64,000 nt of DNA. It comes from Chrysaora quinquecirrha. Taxonomy: Eukaryota; Cnidaria; Scyphozoa; Semaeostomeae; Pelagiidae. Location: positions 11,107,882-11,171,881 of the forward strand of contig JACTAT010000032.1 in the NCBI GenBank assembly GCA_014526335.1. Reading direction: 5' to 3'. The notes beneath the pieces were generated by a model that was given only the letters and a program-made list of their open reading frames with translations, did not search any database and was not told the DNA's origin. Below are positions 31,450 through 43,460 of this stretch, piece after piece. A program made the translations under genes and the position numbers. The first letter of the stretch is position 1. Every line of letters begins with the position of its first letter.

Positions 31450-32305
31450 ATGTGGTATAGATATTCTGGTTCTTTTCTTGGCACATGATTTTGTGGGTGT
31501 TCAAGTCCTTATCGACAATGGAACTGACAGAAATAAAAAGATAATCGATATTACAACTTCTACGCTACCACCCAGATGAAAAGGAAGGGGAAAATTCTTG
31601 ATCTTAGCGTCTTACTGTCCTGCAAGGGCAACCTGCAGTTGCATCTAATGCGGGACAATTACGTTGCCTTTATTTTTCGAAAGGCGAATTCCTCAATGCT
31701 TAATCTTGACGATGCTGTACATCGTTATTGGGACGAGGACGGACGTGTTGTATGGAGCGATCGTTGCTGAGAGAACGAAACTGTAGATGGGGAGGAATCT
31801 GCCGTAGAGGACGATTTTGCGGAATATCTTGACGACGATTTCTTTTAATTTACCTTATTTGACTATTTTTATGTATTAAAAGTTACGTTCTGGGGAGACG
31901 TAGCTATGCTAGGTATAGGCGAGCAAGTCGTAAGCAAGCTTACAATAAATTTAGCGTAGAGCGTTATGGTTTCCGACAGTATCCTCTTAAAAATTCTACA
32001 AACGACTTCATGATTATGATTTCCAGCACGGAAACGAGGCTCTGCTGTCGCATCCATGCCTCAGTAGTAAGAAATAACTTTTCTTGTGTATTAAGGACCC
32101 ATTTAAACAAAATCTGTATCACGGGAGCCAAACTTTGTACATTACATTGTACCACGCTACCCCTTAGGAGTTTTCTGTGGCTAAACGTCGCAAACGGAAC
32201 TTCGAATACCGAAACGAGGCCGAAGTTCCCGGAAATTGCCCGTATAACATTGATATTCGGAATTTCGCCCTTGGGGGACGATAGCCCCCTTTCACCGCCT
32301 GGTCT
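31450..32305 (+). pseudogene. Right arm of the large inverted repeat, deleted copy
   Basis: This is the reverse complement of the left arm. It encodes on the plus strand IDILVLFLAH...IIDITTSTLPP, then goes directly to GKILDLSVLLSCKGN and NYVAFIFRKANSS. About 255 bp present in the left arm between these blocks is missing. Stops interrupt the frame. The outer end (ttcaccgcctggtct) mirrors the left arm's gaccaggcggtgaa. Confidence 0.7.
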
Positions 32306-32307
32306 AA

Positions 32308-33083
32308 GAGTCCTTGCGCCCAAAGTGGCCACCTTTTCAAACATTAGTATTAATAAAAACTCTAGAGAATTGCTCAAACCTCCACTCCCCATAGAAATAC
32401 TTCTCATTTTATTGTTTATGTCTCGCCAGAATTTCAATGTGATATTTCAACTTATTTTCTCAAAACAACAATCCAAGCAAAGAACGATCAAAATGGCCTA
32501 AATCAGGAAATGCGCCCAAAGTGGCCATTAGGTTTTTACTACGGTTTTTCTACTGTTGCGCGCCTCCGCAGCCAAGAAAGGAACGTGTTCGGAAAACAAA
32601 CCAATGAAATCGCCAATGCGTTACATAGGGTGGCCAGTTTGGGCGCAGTTCAAGAAATTGAGTACCTTTCAAAAATGTTCACCCTGTTCAGTTCAGACGA
32701 AAAATAATTCAAAATTCTTTTCTCATATTTCAAGTCAGAGGTCAGGAGTGTCGTTCAAGATCTTTTAAAGTTTGCTTACAGTTAAGATATGGAAATAGGA
32801 GACTGAAAGGAAACATTACTTTGAAAAACAAACGATAAAATGGAGGAATACTTGCAATTGAAACAAAAGTAGGCCATGCATGATTCTTTTTTTATCGGAT
32901 TATTTACGCTCTAAAAAGCGAAAAACATTCATAAAATTAAGGAACTGGCATCAGCAAACATTTTGGTGGGTTTTAGGAGGAAATAACAAGATTCAAACAT
33001 TTTGTTTTTATAAATTTCTGCAGACCAGTGGATTTTCTCAAATTGTGAAAGGTGGCCACTTTGGGCGCAAGGACTCTAGAGTT
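32308..33083. mobile_element. Inverted-repeat element with GCGCCCAAAGTGGCCACCTTT ends
   Basis: About 30 bp at the left (AGTCCTTGCGCCCAAAGTGG onward) is repeated in reverse complement at the right. Internal copies of the GCGCCCAAAGTGGCCA word lie near 32510 and, inverted, near 32630. There is no coding capacity. It abuts the outer end of the large inverted repeat. Confidence 0.75.
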
Positions 33084-33389
33084 CTTTTCCATGTGCCCAT
33101 CAACGGATTATTTAATTTATTTAACTTTATTTAATTAATTTTGCTGAAAAAAAACTTTGAGTTTGAGTTTGAGCTTCAGCCGGTTTTCCACTAAGTTGAT
33201 TTTCCGCGCGCAGCAGAAACGACTGCGGGAAAGGTACAAGTCTATTTCTCTGGCACTCTCCTTTGTTTCCACGGAATGGTGGACCTTTGGAGAAGGATAT
33301 TAAGAAATAGACTTGGAGCAAGTCTACTGATTTTATAAAACGGTTTTTTTTAAAGCCACCACTTTGCCATCGATGATGTCTCGTTTGTC

Positions 33390-33800
33390 AACCATGCTCA
33401 TATGATAATGTAAAATGATAAAAAATATACTGTGATATGATATAATATAATATAATACATTAAAAAGTAAATGCAAATATATAATATAATAATATGATAA
33501 TATTATATATAATATATGTAATATAATAATAATGAATATAATGTAATACAGTAAAAAGAAAAATGTTAAAATAAAATATAATATAATATTTAACATAATA
33601 TTATATGATATGTTATAACATTTGACATAATATAATTTATTGTAATGAATAACAATAAAATATAGTATACTATGATACAATATAAAATAATATAATATAA
33701 AACAACATGAGAAAACATAATATAATCTAAAGTAATGGAAAGAAAAATGGTAAAAAATAAAACGTACAACATAAAATAATTTCATATGATATCAAATGTA
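33390..33800. repeat. AATAT/ATAAT-rich microsatellite
   Basis: Long degenerate (AATAT)n sequence. The 150-codon antisense frame rich in Tyr, Ile, Leu and Phe is a product of the repeat. Confidence 0.8.
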
Positions 33801-33849
33801 ACATTATGAAATGTAACATTATGTAAATTTGTACGGTGTAATGAAATAA

Positions 33850-36500
33850 AAGAGTGGTGGTTCATAGGTATAGAGCCCCATGAAATCAAATATTTATTTT
33901 GGAGTAGGGGCAGCGGGAGGGGATTGAGGTTCAACTGCATTTTGCAGTTTGCGGATTCTCTCAGAAAATTAGGCCTACGTACGTCTATATGTACACAGAA
34001 TAGAGAGAAACTAACTTCCTAAAGAAGTAATCTCCAAAAACTATTTGTCTTTTTGATCCTTATACATTCAATGTCCTTATATTGATAACAATACGGCCTA
34101 ATAACTAACCTTAGGCCATCAGCATGATGGGCCTAATTTTTTTCGACCTTGTAATGGATGATACAAAAGTTCTTCTCTTTAAGGCTTAGTGCAGTGCTAA
34201 AAATATTTTCGCACGTCAAGTAACTGGAATTATAAATTTAAAAGTATGAGTGTAATATTTCTGCTCATTAAAGTACTTGGCCGAATCGACCATCGACATT
34301 GGCCGAATCGACCATCGACATTGGCCGAACAGTCCACTGAGGTTGGCCGAACCGTCCAACAAGGTTGGCCGAAATGGTTGTTGGCCGAAACGGAGGTTGG
34401 CCGAAACGTCTCGAAAACGTTTCTGAAAACTTGAACGCATTGAAAAAATTCTCATTTCCACTTGAAATCAGCCACAAAAGTGCTCCATGTTAGAATAATG
34501 ACTTTGTTACAAAAAAAATTACAGCAAAGCAAAGTAATTGTTTGTAACTCATTCAAAATCAGAAAATTCTGACATCTTCACATCATTGATTCTTGATCTC
34601 AGTCATACTACCTTAGTTCAGCATGAAATTGACACAAGAACAGCAGCTTATTGATAGGCCTACAACATCCCAGAAACAGCAAGGAATACAGACAAGGAAA
34701 GCAAGTCATCTTTATTTTAAAATAATTCAGATAACAGAAATATAATTTCATTTTGTTGCAGATGAACATGTCTAATCGAAAGAAACTTCAACAGACCAAA
34801 TTTCCACATCATTAACCACTACATGGAAGCTCAAGCCTAAGGCAACTGATTTGCAAGGTCTTCTCTTGTTTAAAGCCAACAATTATTAAGGCTATAAAAT
34901 TAAGGCTATAAGAATGACAATGAGTACAGCTATGGAAGTAAAAAAACCAGAGAAGTAAATACAACGACAAAAATGAGAATCAAACCAAAGGAGCTAAGAA
35001 AAATGCGAACAACCCAAAGAGTAGACAAATAAGGTACAGGGGCTTTTTAATGGGAGTCGCCCACAGCCAGAGATAAAGTTAAGAAGAAATTTGAGGAAAT
35101 GAATTGCAGAGAATTTTGACTGATTCATCTTGGACATGTTGGAAATATAATTCTTGGGAAACTTCTAGAAATGGGAAATCTCTGGAGTTTAATCAAGTCT
35201 ACAGATGATCAGGAGTTTGAATAAAGAAGACAAGAAATAAAAAATTATCTTTGATTGTAAAAAGTGAGTCTGGTGTATTTCTGTTGTAAGTGCATTTTTG
35301 GGAAGGATTGTGAGCTGTTTATATGAGCCCAGTGAACTGTTTCCCCCCAAGTGAGAATTTTTCCGTGAAAACATGTTGAGATGACCTGACCACAAACCAG
35401 GCTCATATAAAAGCCCCTGGGTCCACCTAGATTCATTCAACTTTACATCATTCTCAATGCTTATGAAATTCTCACAGATGAGAAATGTCTACTGTGGGAT
35501 TGGTCTTGAAATGTATTTCATTGGTTCAATTAATTTTATGTTTTACAGCTGTTGATCGAAACAAGCATATATCATTTTCAACTAAACATATTTTGAGAAT
35601 GTATTTTTAAGATTTTTTGCAATATCAATCACTATCAGTTGCCTTATGTTTATCATGCCCAATATTTTTCCAGTGATAGGTGGCAGCAAATTGATGCAAT
35701 TTTGGAAGTCATGGTGCAAATAATTCCTCATCTATGTATTCTCTTATGGAAGACGATAAATTTGTTGGTCAAAAGAAACATGCTATATGATATGAAGCAT
35801 CGGAGCAAGCAAAGCGTTGGTGGCAAGTAAATGTTTTCCTCAATTTTTCAAAATGTTTATCACAATATTGACTGCTTTTGAAAAATAATTATCAATGCTA
35901 TGCTTTATTGTCTCAATATTGGATATTAAGGATGGGGTATTACATTCTAATGGGCAAATTCAAAAAAAGTAGGGAAAATGAAAAAACATAAAGATTTTAC
36001 AGTTAAGGCTTTTGAGAAATAGAAATCTCAAATCTATGTCAGTGTTATCAGTTGGAAACAGTTTAGAAAAATAAAAGCCCCCTCTCATTCCCTTGCATCT
36101 GAGATCTGGCTGCCTTAACATATACAACATCCAGTTTTTAAGCCAGATGATATGGACTAATTCTTGGATACTTTTCAATCACTTAAATACATTTTGATTA
36201 AAAAATTTGACCAAAAATTCTTGATTTATAATATTAAAACATGAGATAAGGGAGCAAATGTTATGTGGCCCATACAGCCCCAAATCCTCATTACATAACT
36301 ACATATCTACTTGAATTCGAATCTACTCCTTAATTTACAGTCATCACTTTCTCAAATCCTTCAATGGCCGTGCTATTTACAATGTTCCATGTTGGATTGT
36401 TCCACTCATTTACCACTCTTTGAGAGAAGAAATTTTCCTGATATTAGTCTTGCTGCTCTTGTTATGAATTTTCCAGTTGAAATTCTGCCTTATTTCAAAA
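33850..36500. other. Mostly non-coding stretch; one possible exon
   Basis: It contains a minisatellite (see 34279). One exon-like piece on the plus strand at about 35673-35825 has acceptor TTTTTCCAG and donor GGCAA|GTAAAT, with an open frame beginning DRWQQIDAILEVMVQ. The family is not recognised and no partner exon was found. Short inverted words TATATGAGCC/GGCTCATATA near 35317 and 35398 may be a repeat fragment. Confidence 0.35.
34279..34412. repeat. Minisatellite of GGCCGAA-headed units
   Basis: Seven units each begin GGCCGAA, spaced about 14-26 bp, with the first two nearly identical (ggccgaatcgaccatcgacatt). Confidence 0.85.
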
Positions 36501-36513
36501 AACGAAGTTGAGT

Positions 36514-38300
36514 CTATGAGTCATTCAACCAATAACAATTTTGTGTACCAGAATCATTTCCCAACGTTTTTATAAACCCAACTAGTTTTGTTGCCTTTTG
36601 TACATATCCAACTGCTTTAGTTTGTTTAATAAGATATGGACTCCATATCACTCCAGCGCTTTCTGGTAGAGGAAGAACAACGCTCTTGTATAATAACAGA
36701 AGCATACTTTTTTCCATATATTGAAATGTTCTCTTTGTGGATACCAAAACACTATTGGCTTTCTAGATACACACACCAACTTGCTCATCAAATTTCAGAT
36801 TTTTGTCAATATATACACCTAGATCTTTAACATCAGCTGCTCCTTTTATTTTAGTATTTTTATTCCTGTGGTCATCTTGAAGATGGTACTCAGTTTGTCT
36901 TTAATATTTACCACCAATTTGTATAACATGACATTTATCACTGTTTAATGGTAGTTGCCAGGTTTAAGACCATTTTTCGACATGCTACATTGCTACATTG
37001 TTTACAGTCAAGGAATAAAATTTTTAATCATCAGCAAACATTTTTACACCACAGTTATATACATTATCTTGGAAATCACTGACATAAAAAATGGCAATGG
37101 TCCTAACACACTGCCCTGTGGAACACCACTCAATACTTTACTTAAATTTGATTTATATCAGTTTAATAATACACCTTGTTCTCTAAAAATGATTTTTCCA
37201 GTTATAAACTTTTCCATTAATTCCATAAGACTGTAATTTTTCCAATAAACGCTGTTGAGGTACCGAATCAAATGCTTTTGAAAATTAAAAAAAAAATGGA
37301 ACGGACAAGTAGACACTTCCGGACAAGTAGACACTTCTTCTAAAAATTCTAGAAGTTGGAATACAAGATTGTTTTCTTCAAAACTTAAATGGTTGGAAGA
37401 TAACAGGCTGTAATGCTCTAGGTGATTCATAATGTTTGATTTTATATTTCTTTCTAACACTTGACAGACTATTGAAGTTAGGCTGATATGTCTGTAGTTC
37501 TCTTTTGCATTCTTATCGCCTAATGTCATTCTTTCTTGCTTCTTTCTCAGAGCTTTTAGAGTACTTTATTTAACCAGACAGGTTGATTACAATCCATTTT
37601 ACTAGAATTAGTAATATATTGCAGAACAAATTGATCTATGGCACTTGTTAGTTTAGATTCAAAGTTCATCATCATGTAGTTTGAGGACAAGTCCTAAAAT
37701 TCACTATCCTATATATATTCTTAAATTCATTACAAAGTGAACCATAATCAGCATGATCAAATCTGTATTGTTTAGATTCGCAATGAGGATTGTGATCCAA
37801 AATTACCTCAATTGTATATTCAATTTCAATTACAGGATGATCACTAGAACCGAGGGGATCTCTGTATTTTAGTTTTTAAACAGGGTAGGCATCATTTGGA
37901 AAAATTAGGTCCAGACAATTTGATGTTTGGTTCTCTCAGTGTCTTGTCGGCTGATCAACATGCTGTATAAAATAGCAATCATCAATAGTCTCTAAAACAT
38001 ACTAGCTGTATGGTTGGTATTTGTGAATGTTGAATATTTAAACAAGTCAATATCTTATAGTTGAAATCTCCAAAGAGTAATATCCTGGTATCAAACCTAG
38101 TTGCTGTCACCATTTAAACAGAGTTATCACATTTTCATGGTTGTTAAGAGAGGGACTTCTATAAAGCACTCAGCAGACCAGCTTATCTGTGTTATTGAGA
38201 AAAAATCTCTCCGCAAAACCGATTCAACTGAATCCACACTATAATTTAATTGCCTTGGTTTTGAGTTATCTTTGAGATGAAGGGTGACTCCTCTTAACTC
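36514..38300 (-). mobile_element. Decayed non-LTR retrotransposon (endonuclease and reverse transcriptase)
   Basis: In minus-strand order: an apurinic-endonuclease-like piece (LGDFNYK near 38060), the RT start (GDKNAKENYRHISLTSIVCQVLE, 37529), the box GVPQGSVLGPL and a FADD motif (37130-37030, frame-shifted between them), then the C-terminal LYKSVVLPLPESAGVIW...VQKATKLV (36747-36514). There are many stops and frameshifts. The family pattern is CR1/Jockey-like; the clade is uncertain. Confidence 0.75.
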
Positions 38301-38768
38301 CAACTTGCCAATGTTAGTAAAAATTTGATAGCCTTTTTGAATAAACAGACTCTGTGTAGCAAATAAAGGTTTTTGCTAGTATTTCTGAAACTGTGCTTAT
38401 ACCAATTTTGCATTCAGTTAATCAACTAGAAGCACTAGACAAAACGGGAGACAGTCTCCCAAACGTGATATCGTATCCCAATCGAGCGATATATTTTTGG
38501 AAACTTGCGTCCCCGGATCAAGCGACAGTGTCCGTTTTGGACACAGGCAGAATATTTAATACAGCAAGAGCAGAACTTTCAATTGTGCTGACATTTTTAT
38601 TACGAAAACAACTAAAAAAAATCATGAAATTATAAAGTTCTATAAAAATAAAATTTACTTATATATAATTTTTCTCAGGGTTTTATTCTACTTCATGTTA
38701 TTCATAGATGCACAGTGTCAGTTTCTTCTTTGGTTAAACTATCTTAGAAAAATCTTTTCGCTTCGTCA

Positions 38769-39732
38769 TTACATAAACTTTTTACCCTCATCATACATGA
38801 GCATTTCATATCTGCTCCGCCGCCAGAAAGGTCTCTTCCGAACCCAGTTCTTGATCGCTTGAATTAATGATGCAGTGGAGGATTTTTCGAATGACCAACA
38901 GCATCTCCATAAATGCATGAAATGCATCCAACTAGCATGTCTTCCTCTATTAACTATGGGAAAACTCTGCAAAGATTAGCTGAAACATGTCCTACTTGTT
39001 TGCTGAGTATATCTTTAACCTTAAAAATTGTCTAAACAACTTTCCTCATCTATGTTCAAGCAATTCAATGAACAAGTAAAAGGAAAACCTTAGGATGAAT
39101 ACTTTACTTTTTACAATTTTCTTCCTGAACTTATGAACGATTGATCTTTACTTCACTGCGTTGATATAGATGTAGTTAGTGTTGCAATGTTTTGTATGTA
39201 TATATTTATATTAAAGGAAAACGATGGGCGATTCACTCTTTAGAAAGGCGTATGAGATTTACACTGGAAGAAAAGGATTTTTGAGATATTTCTTTAGTGA
39301 ATTGCTTCTAAGTAGAAAAGTTTGTTTCACATACCTTGGACAGCAACATGTTTTTCCTTTTCCAATAGCACTGTTGACGGAGACAGTCATCTTCAATATA
39401 CTTGTCTGATACTGGGCCAGAATGGTGCCTTCTTGCACTTCTTTCTTCAAAATTTACTGAAATTGTTGTAAATATAATAAGGGGTAGGTGATTCGCTTGA
39501 AAGTTGTTGCAAAAACAACTGGCATATTATAGTATCATATTAATTTCATTATTTACAGTTGTAAGAGGTGTGGAAAAATAATTTGTACTTACTATTTATC
39601 TCCTCAATTGTGTCATGAATAGGTTCTCCTTCGACTATCTTACTGCCCGTTTCAATGATGGTATTAAAAATTGATTTGCATGCCATCGCCAGCGTATCTT
39701 GCATAATTTCACTCAGCTGCGAATCAGCCTAA
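38769..39732 (-). CDS. Possible three-exon fragment, unknown protein
   Basis: The minus-strand pieces 39732-39595 (donor AATA|GTAAGT), 39456-39335 (acceptor TTTCAG, donor AAG|GTATGTG) and 38958-38769 (acceptor TTTGCAG, ends in TAA/TGA-type stop) have compatible phases. They encode ADSQLSEIMQDTLAMACK..., then NFEERSARRHHSG...KRKNMLLSK, then SFPIVNRGRH...GKKFM. No family is recognised. The third exon is rich in Trp and Arg and may be spurious. It could be a gene remnant or part of a transposon. Confidence 0.3.
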
Positions 39733-40439
39733 GTGGCGCTGCTCAAAACTTTAGGCACCTGAATTTATTTTATTTTGCTCAAACATGTTTTGGCAAAAAA
39801 TTTAAGTCATCTTGAACAAGAGAAACATTTTGATTATTCGACGCTAACATGCTAACTTCATCAGTAACACTGCTTTAAGTTATTTTAAAAGAATTAGTAG
39901 AGTTATAATTATTAGAAAGACCAAATCCAGATACATCGATTAATTTGATTGTTAATTTGATTTCAAGTTCAGAGAGCTTGTTGCTATGAGTATTATCCGC
40001 ATTAGTATACACGTATTTAAGCTCTGTTTGGTACTTGTTACTCATATAGCTGTTAAGAATGATGGTACGGGTAGGTTTGAGACGGAAGAATGTTGGCTGA
40101 GGGTGGTAGGTAGTGGAAGTTCGCATTACAATGCATGGTCGCTTGCTGCAGAGGATGCAGTGAATTGATAAGAGGCTGCAGTAGTTTGACCAGCTTGGAT
40201 TCTAGAGTGTTCTACAATACAGTTCTACGAGCAATACTTTGATATTGACCTTTTTGTTCAGAGTAACTGTGAGGGGTGGCATGTAATTTAATCATTATTT
40301 GATTTGTCAAAGCGAAAGAGGTTGCATAGCTCTCCATCGTTTCAGCCATTTGAAGGCAATAAATTTTCAACTGTGCCCACTCCACTGATTTTCCAAACAC
40401 CATTGCTTGGAAAGCTCGGACACTTTGTTTCCAGAAAGA

Positions 40440-41062
40440 TTGGAAATTTCCCTTTTTCGATGTTTTGATTTCTCCGTCTAGTTGAAACCAAAGAACCTTT
40501 TGAAACTAACTGGAAATTGCCGGGTCGATTCTCTTTCCATGGTTGCAGTGTGGCCATCGACGTTCCACAATGCATTGTTTAATCTTTGCAAGAAACGGTT
40601 GCCAACAGTTGCAGTACCTTCCGTGAAGTCTAGCGCAGTTAGTCCGTCAATAAACCAGGAGCAATGCTTTGGTATCTCTTCAGTAACTGAGTTAGATTCG
40701 CTGATAAGGAAATTTCTCAGGGATGCCTTGTCCGACTGCCTTAAGGATGACTCTGTTGTGGCTAACGATAATGGCACTGTTGTTATTGAATATTGGAAAG
40801 CCTCTTTTCAGCTTTTTGCAATGATTAGGCCAAATGCTTGACGGTCTTCTTCAAGTAATATCAATGCTTTTGGAGTCGTTTTCTTTTTCTCCAGTCCGTT
40901 ATTCAGCTTCACCCTTTTGATTGGCTCAAAGAATCCTTTGTTATTGCTTGTAAGTCTTTCGTCAACAAATGTTTTAAACAACTTATTCCCTGTTGCTGAT
41001 GCTTGCAACATATCCCTGACCACAGAGCTCTCTAATTGTACACCAGTATGAAAATTGCGCAT
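40440..41062 (-). pseudogene. Fragment of the repetitive PIN/FEN-like family
   Basis: Minus frames 41062-40808 (HTGVQLESSVVRDMLQASATGNKLF...RVKLNNGLEKKKTTPKALILLEEDRQAFGLI) and 40777-40478 (LRQSDKASLRNFLI...HCSWFIDGLTAL) are consecutive N-terminal-side blocks of the same family as at 29.6-32.3 kb, separated by a frameshift. After SWFIDGLTAL the resemblance is lost. It is clearly a broken copy. Confidence 0.55.
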
Positions 41063-41513
41063 TGTCTTATTTCAATTCAAATTTATCCCCCTCCGTTTCA
41101 CCCAATGTTTTGGCAAGCTTGTCTAAAGACCTATATGATCGCTTATTCTCTTTAGAAGCTTTGGCATCATTCTTTCAGCCCTTCTTTTAATCCAAGCACA
41201 AATGCCCGCCCGATACCCCTGTTGTCTTGCAAGCATTTTCTGATGGAAGTGGGCAATGGAAGTCGCAGATGTATTTCTCTTTTTAAGACTAAATAATGTC
41301 TCGGCGATAGCATTTGTCGTGTTGCTTTTCACAGCCGTGTTTCTTGCTGTTTGAGGAATGTTATATTTGTTATTGTCATTGAATCGATCAAGTTGACCGA
41401 GGCAGATATTGCTCCATGCAGCCACGAACCACTTCAAATTTATCATATCATAACACAACCGAAACAAAACAGTTTAACATATCATAAGCTAAATGAAGCA
41501 CAACAAGTTAGAA

Positions 41514-43220
41514 TCAAGCACTACGAAATGCAAGTGTCTTCAAAATGTCCAGAATTAGGTCGAAAGGCTGAGTAAACGTAAATTCACTTATTCGCAGAAA
41601 GCCAAAGAATGCAAGGCATATGGTGGCCCACAGCATGATGCTATCAACGTTATTAGTAACGTTTGGTTGAAGGAGATGAAAGAACAGCTTGAGATGATCA
41701 ATTGTAATTGGCCGTCTTATTTTGCTAGATTTTCCCTGGCATCTTTTAATACCTCTAAGCACGTATTGTAAGCGTAGGCATTTACCAAGATCGAGATCAA
41801 AGTTATTTTCCAGATGCAAATGTTTGACCGCAAAAAGGTAGCTTTTAATGGTCGCATGCTTCACGGATTTGGCAAGGAAAACGGAAAAATAACACAGTGG
41901 TGCCTCGCTTGCGGGTAATATTGGGCCTAGCTCGTGAAGTTTAAAACCAAAACAAAAATTTAGAAATTGCTTTTCACCTGAGCTGTAGGATTTTTTGGTG
42001 TTCGAAGCCAAGGAATTTGAGAGTTAGAAATGGAGGTCGTGATTCATAGTTGCAAGATGTCCATGGGAAGTTTCTGTGGATATTGATCGGCCCATGAGGC
42101 TAATTGGCGAAAGCGTTGAACCTGAAAACGAGATAGTTAATCAGCTATTTCTTTTTTTGAGCCTGCGATGTGTGCTGCCTTGACATAAAAGTTGTGCTGC
42201 ATAGAAATTAGTGTTAGCTTGCGTAGAAGTTGCATAATCTTCGGGCATTTAGAGCGCTTTGTATTTATAACATGCACCACAGCTATGTTATCGCAGTTAA
42301 GGATAACCCTTTTACGTGGCCACAAATGCCCCCAAACAGCGAAAGCGACCACAATAGCAAACAGTTCTTGCCAAGTTATGCTAATTCCCGCGGTGCCTAA
42401 TGTTTGATGCGCCCGCCAAGGCCCTTGGAACCATTGATTTTGACATATACCCCCACATCCATTAGCCCCAGAAGCGTCTGTGTATAGCTGGAGGGCGTCG
42501 GAGCTGTCCCAGGTAGTGTTTAAAAAGAAGCTGGTCCCATTCCAACTGTCCACAAAGATCTTCCACATTTCGATGTCTTTAAAAAACTCCCCGTTAAGCC
42601 TAATATAATGATGGGGTTGGGATACGCCCACAGTAAGATTAATAATACGTTGGAGGAACACACGGCCGGGGGCTATTACCTTGCAGGCAAAGTTAAGATA
42701 GCCAATGAGTGACTGTAACTGCTTAAGTTTAGCTTAGCGTTTGGATGACCAGTTTTGATGACCAATTTATAATCACACAGCAGCCAAGCTAGGGAACTGT
42801 GGTATTTTGCAGCATAAGGAATAATATCTAAATATTCTACAAGCTCCCGAGCACGTGCTGGGAACTTATCAACAACGATTTTCATATAGACAAGAAAAGC
42901 GGTAGTCCAGTCGTTTTCGTCCTGGATCTTTTTAGGAGAACCACGCTTCGTCAGCTTCAATTCTGAATTCGGTCCAATTACCACAGCCAAGTTTTCATCA
43001 TTCTCATTGGCCGCAATGTGGTGCAAGTTTTCAGGTAAAAGTTTAGAGAGATCGAAAACTCACCATTTTGGATGGACTTAACATAGGCCGGAGGTATCTC
43101 TGGTGTGAAGCCTCCGTCGACGGCTGAGACTGCGTGATTTTGAGCAACTTGTCCAGGAACAGATTCCATCTCCATTCGTTCCAAGTTTGCCAAAGATGGT
43201 GATGTTGCACTTTGTCCCAA
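41514..43220 (-). mobile_element. DIRS-like retrotransposon, reverse transcriptase palm deleted
   Basis: In minus-strand order: gag-like frames (43220-42676, with DWTTAFLVYMKIVVDKFPARARELVEY), a reverse-transcriptase thumb/connection (LQSLIGYLNFACKVIAPGRVFLQR, about 42715-42650), RNase H (42600-42140, LYTDASGANGCGGI, CDNIAVVHVI), and a tyrosine recombinase N-terminal half (42011-41520) ending just after the catalytic-Arg block LRISEF. Gag joins the thumb directly near 42725, so the RT palm is missing. The recombinase lacks its C-terminal His-Arg-Tyr part. The combination of RT/RNase H with tyrosine recombinase identifies the DIRS order. It is non-functional. Confidence 0.8.
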
Positions 43221-43460
43221 GGCCTAGTCCACGGCGGTTTTGGCAGCCTGGCTTGCCATTGCGGAGAGTGTCTCTGCTACTGTCTTCTCAATCAGCTCAC
43301 GCATTTCTTCCAGTTGGCCACTGTTCAATGATATGCCAGGTGGTGAAGGAAGATTGTTTGGAGCGTTGTGTGCATCGGTTTGGCTGTCTGCAATCCCTTG
43401 ATTTTCGTCCGCAATCGGCTGTTCATGACATACAGGCGGGCGAGAATTGAATGAATTATG

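Noticed and set aside
32010..32501. 163-codon plus-strand frame
   Set aside because: It lies on the non-coding outer part of the inverted repeat and crosses into the adjacent element; the mirrored frame also opens on the opposite strand, as expected of a repeat.
33333..33785. 150-codon Tyr/Ile-rich minus-strand frame
   Set aside because: It is a translation of an AATAT microsatellite.
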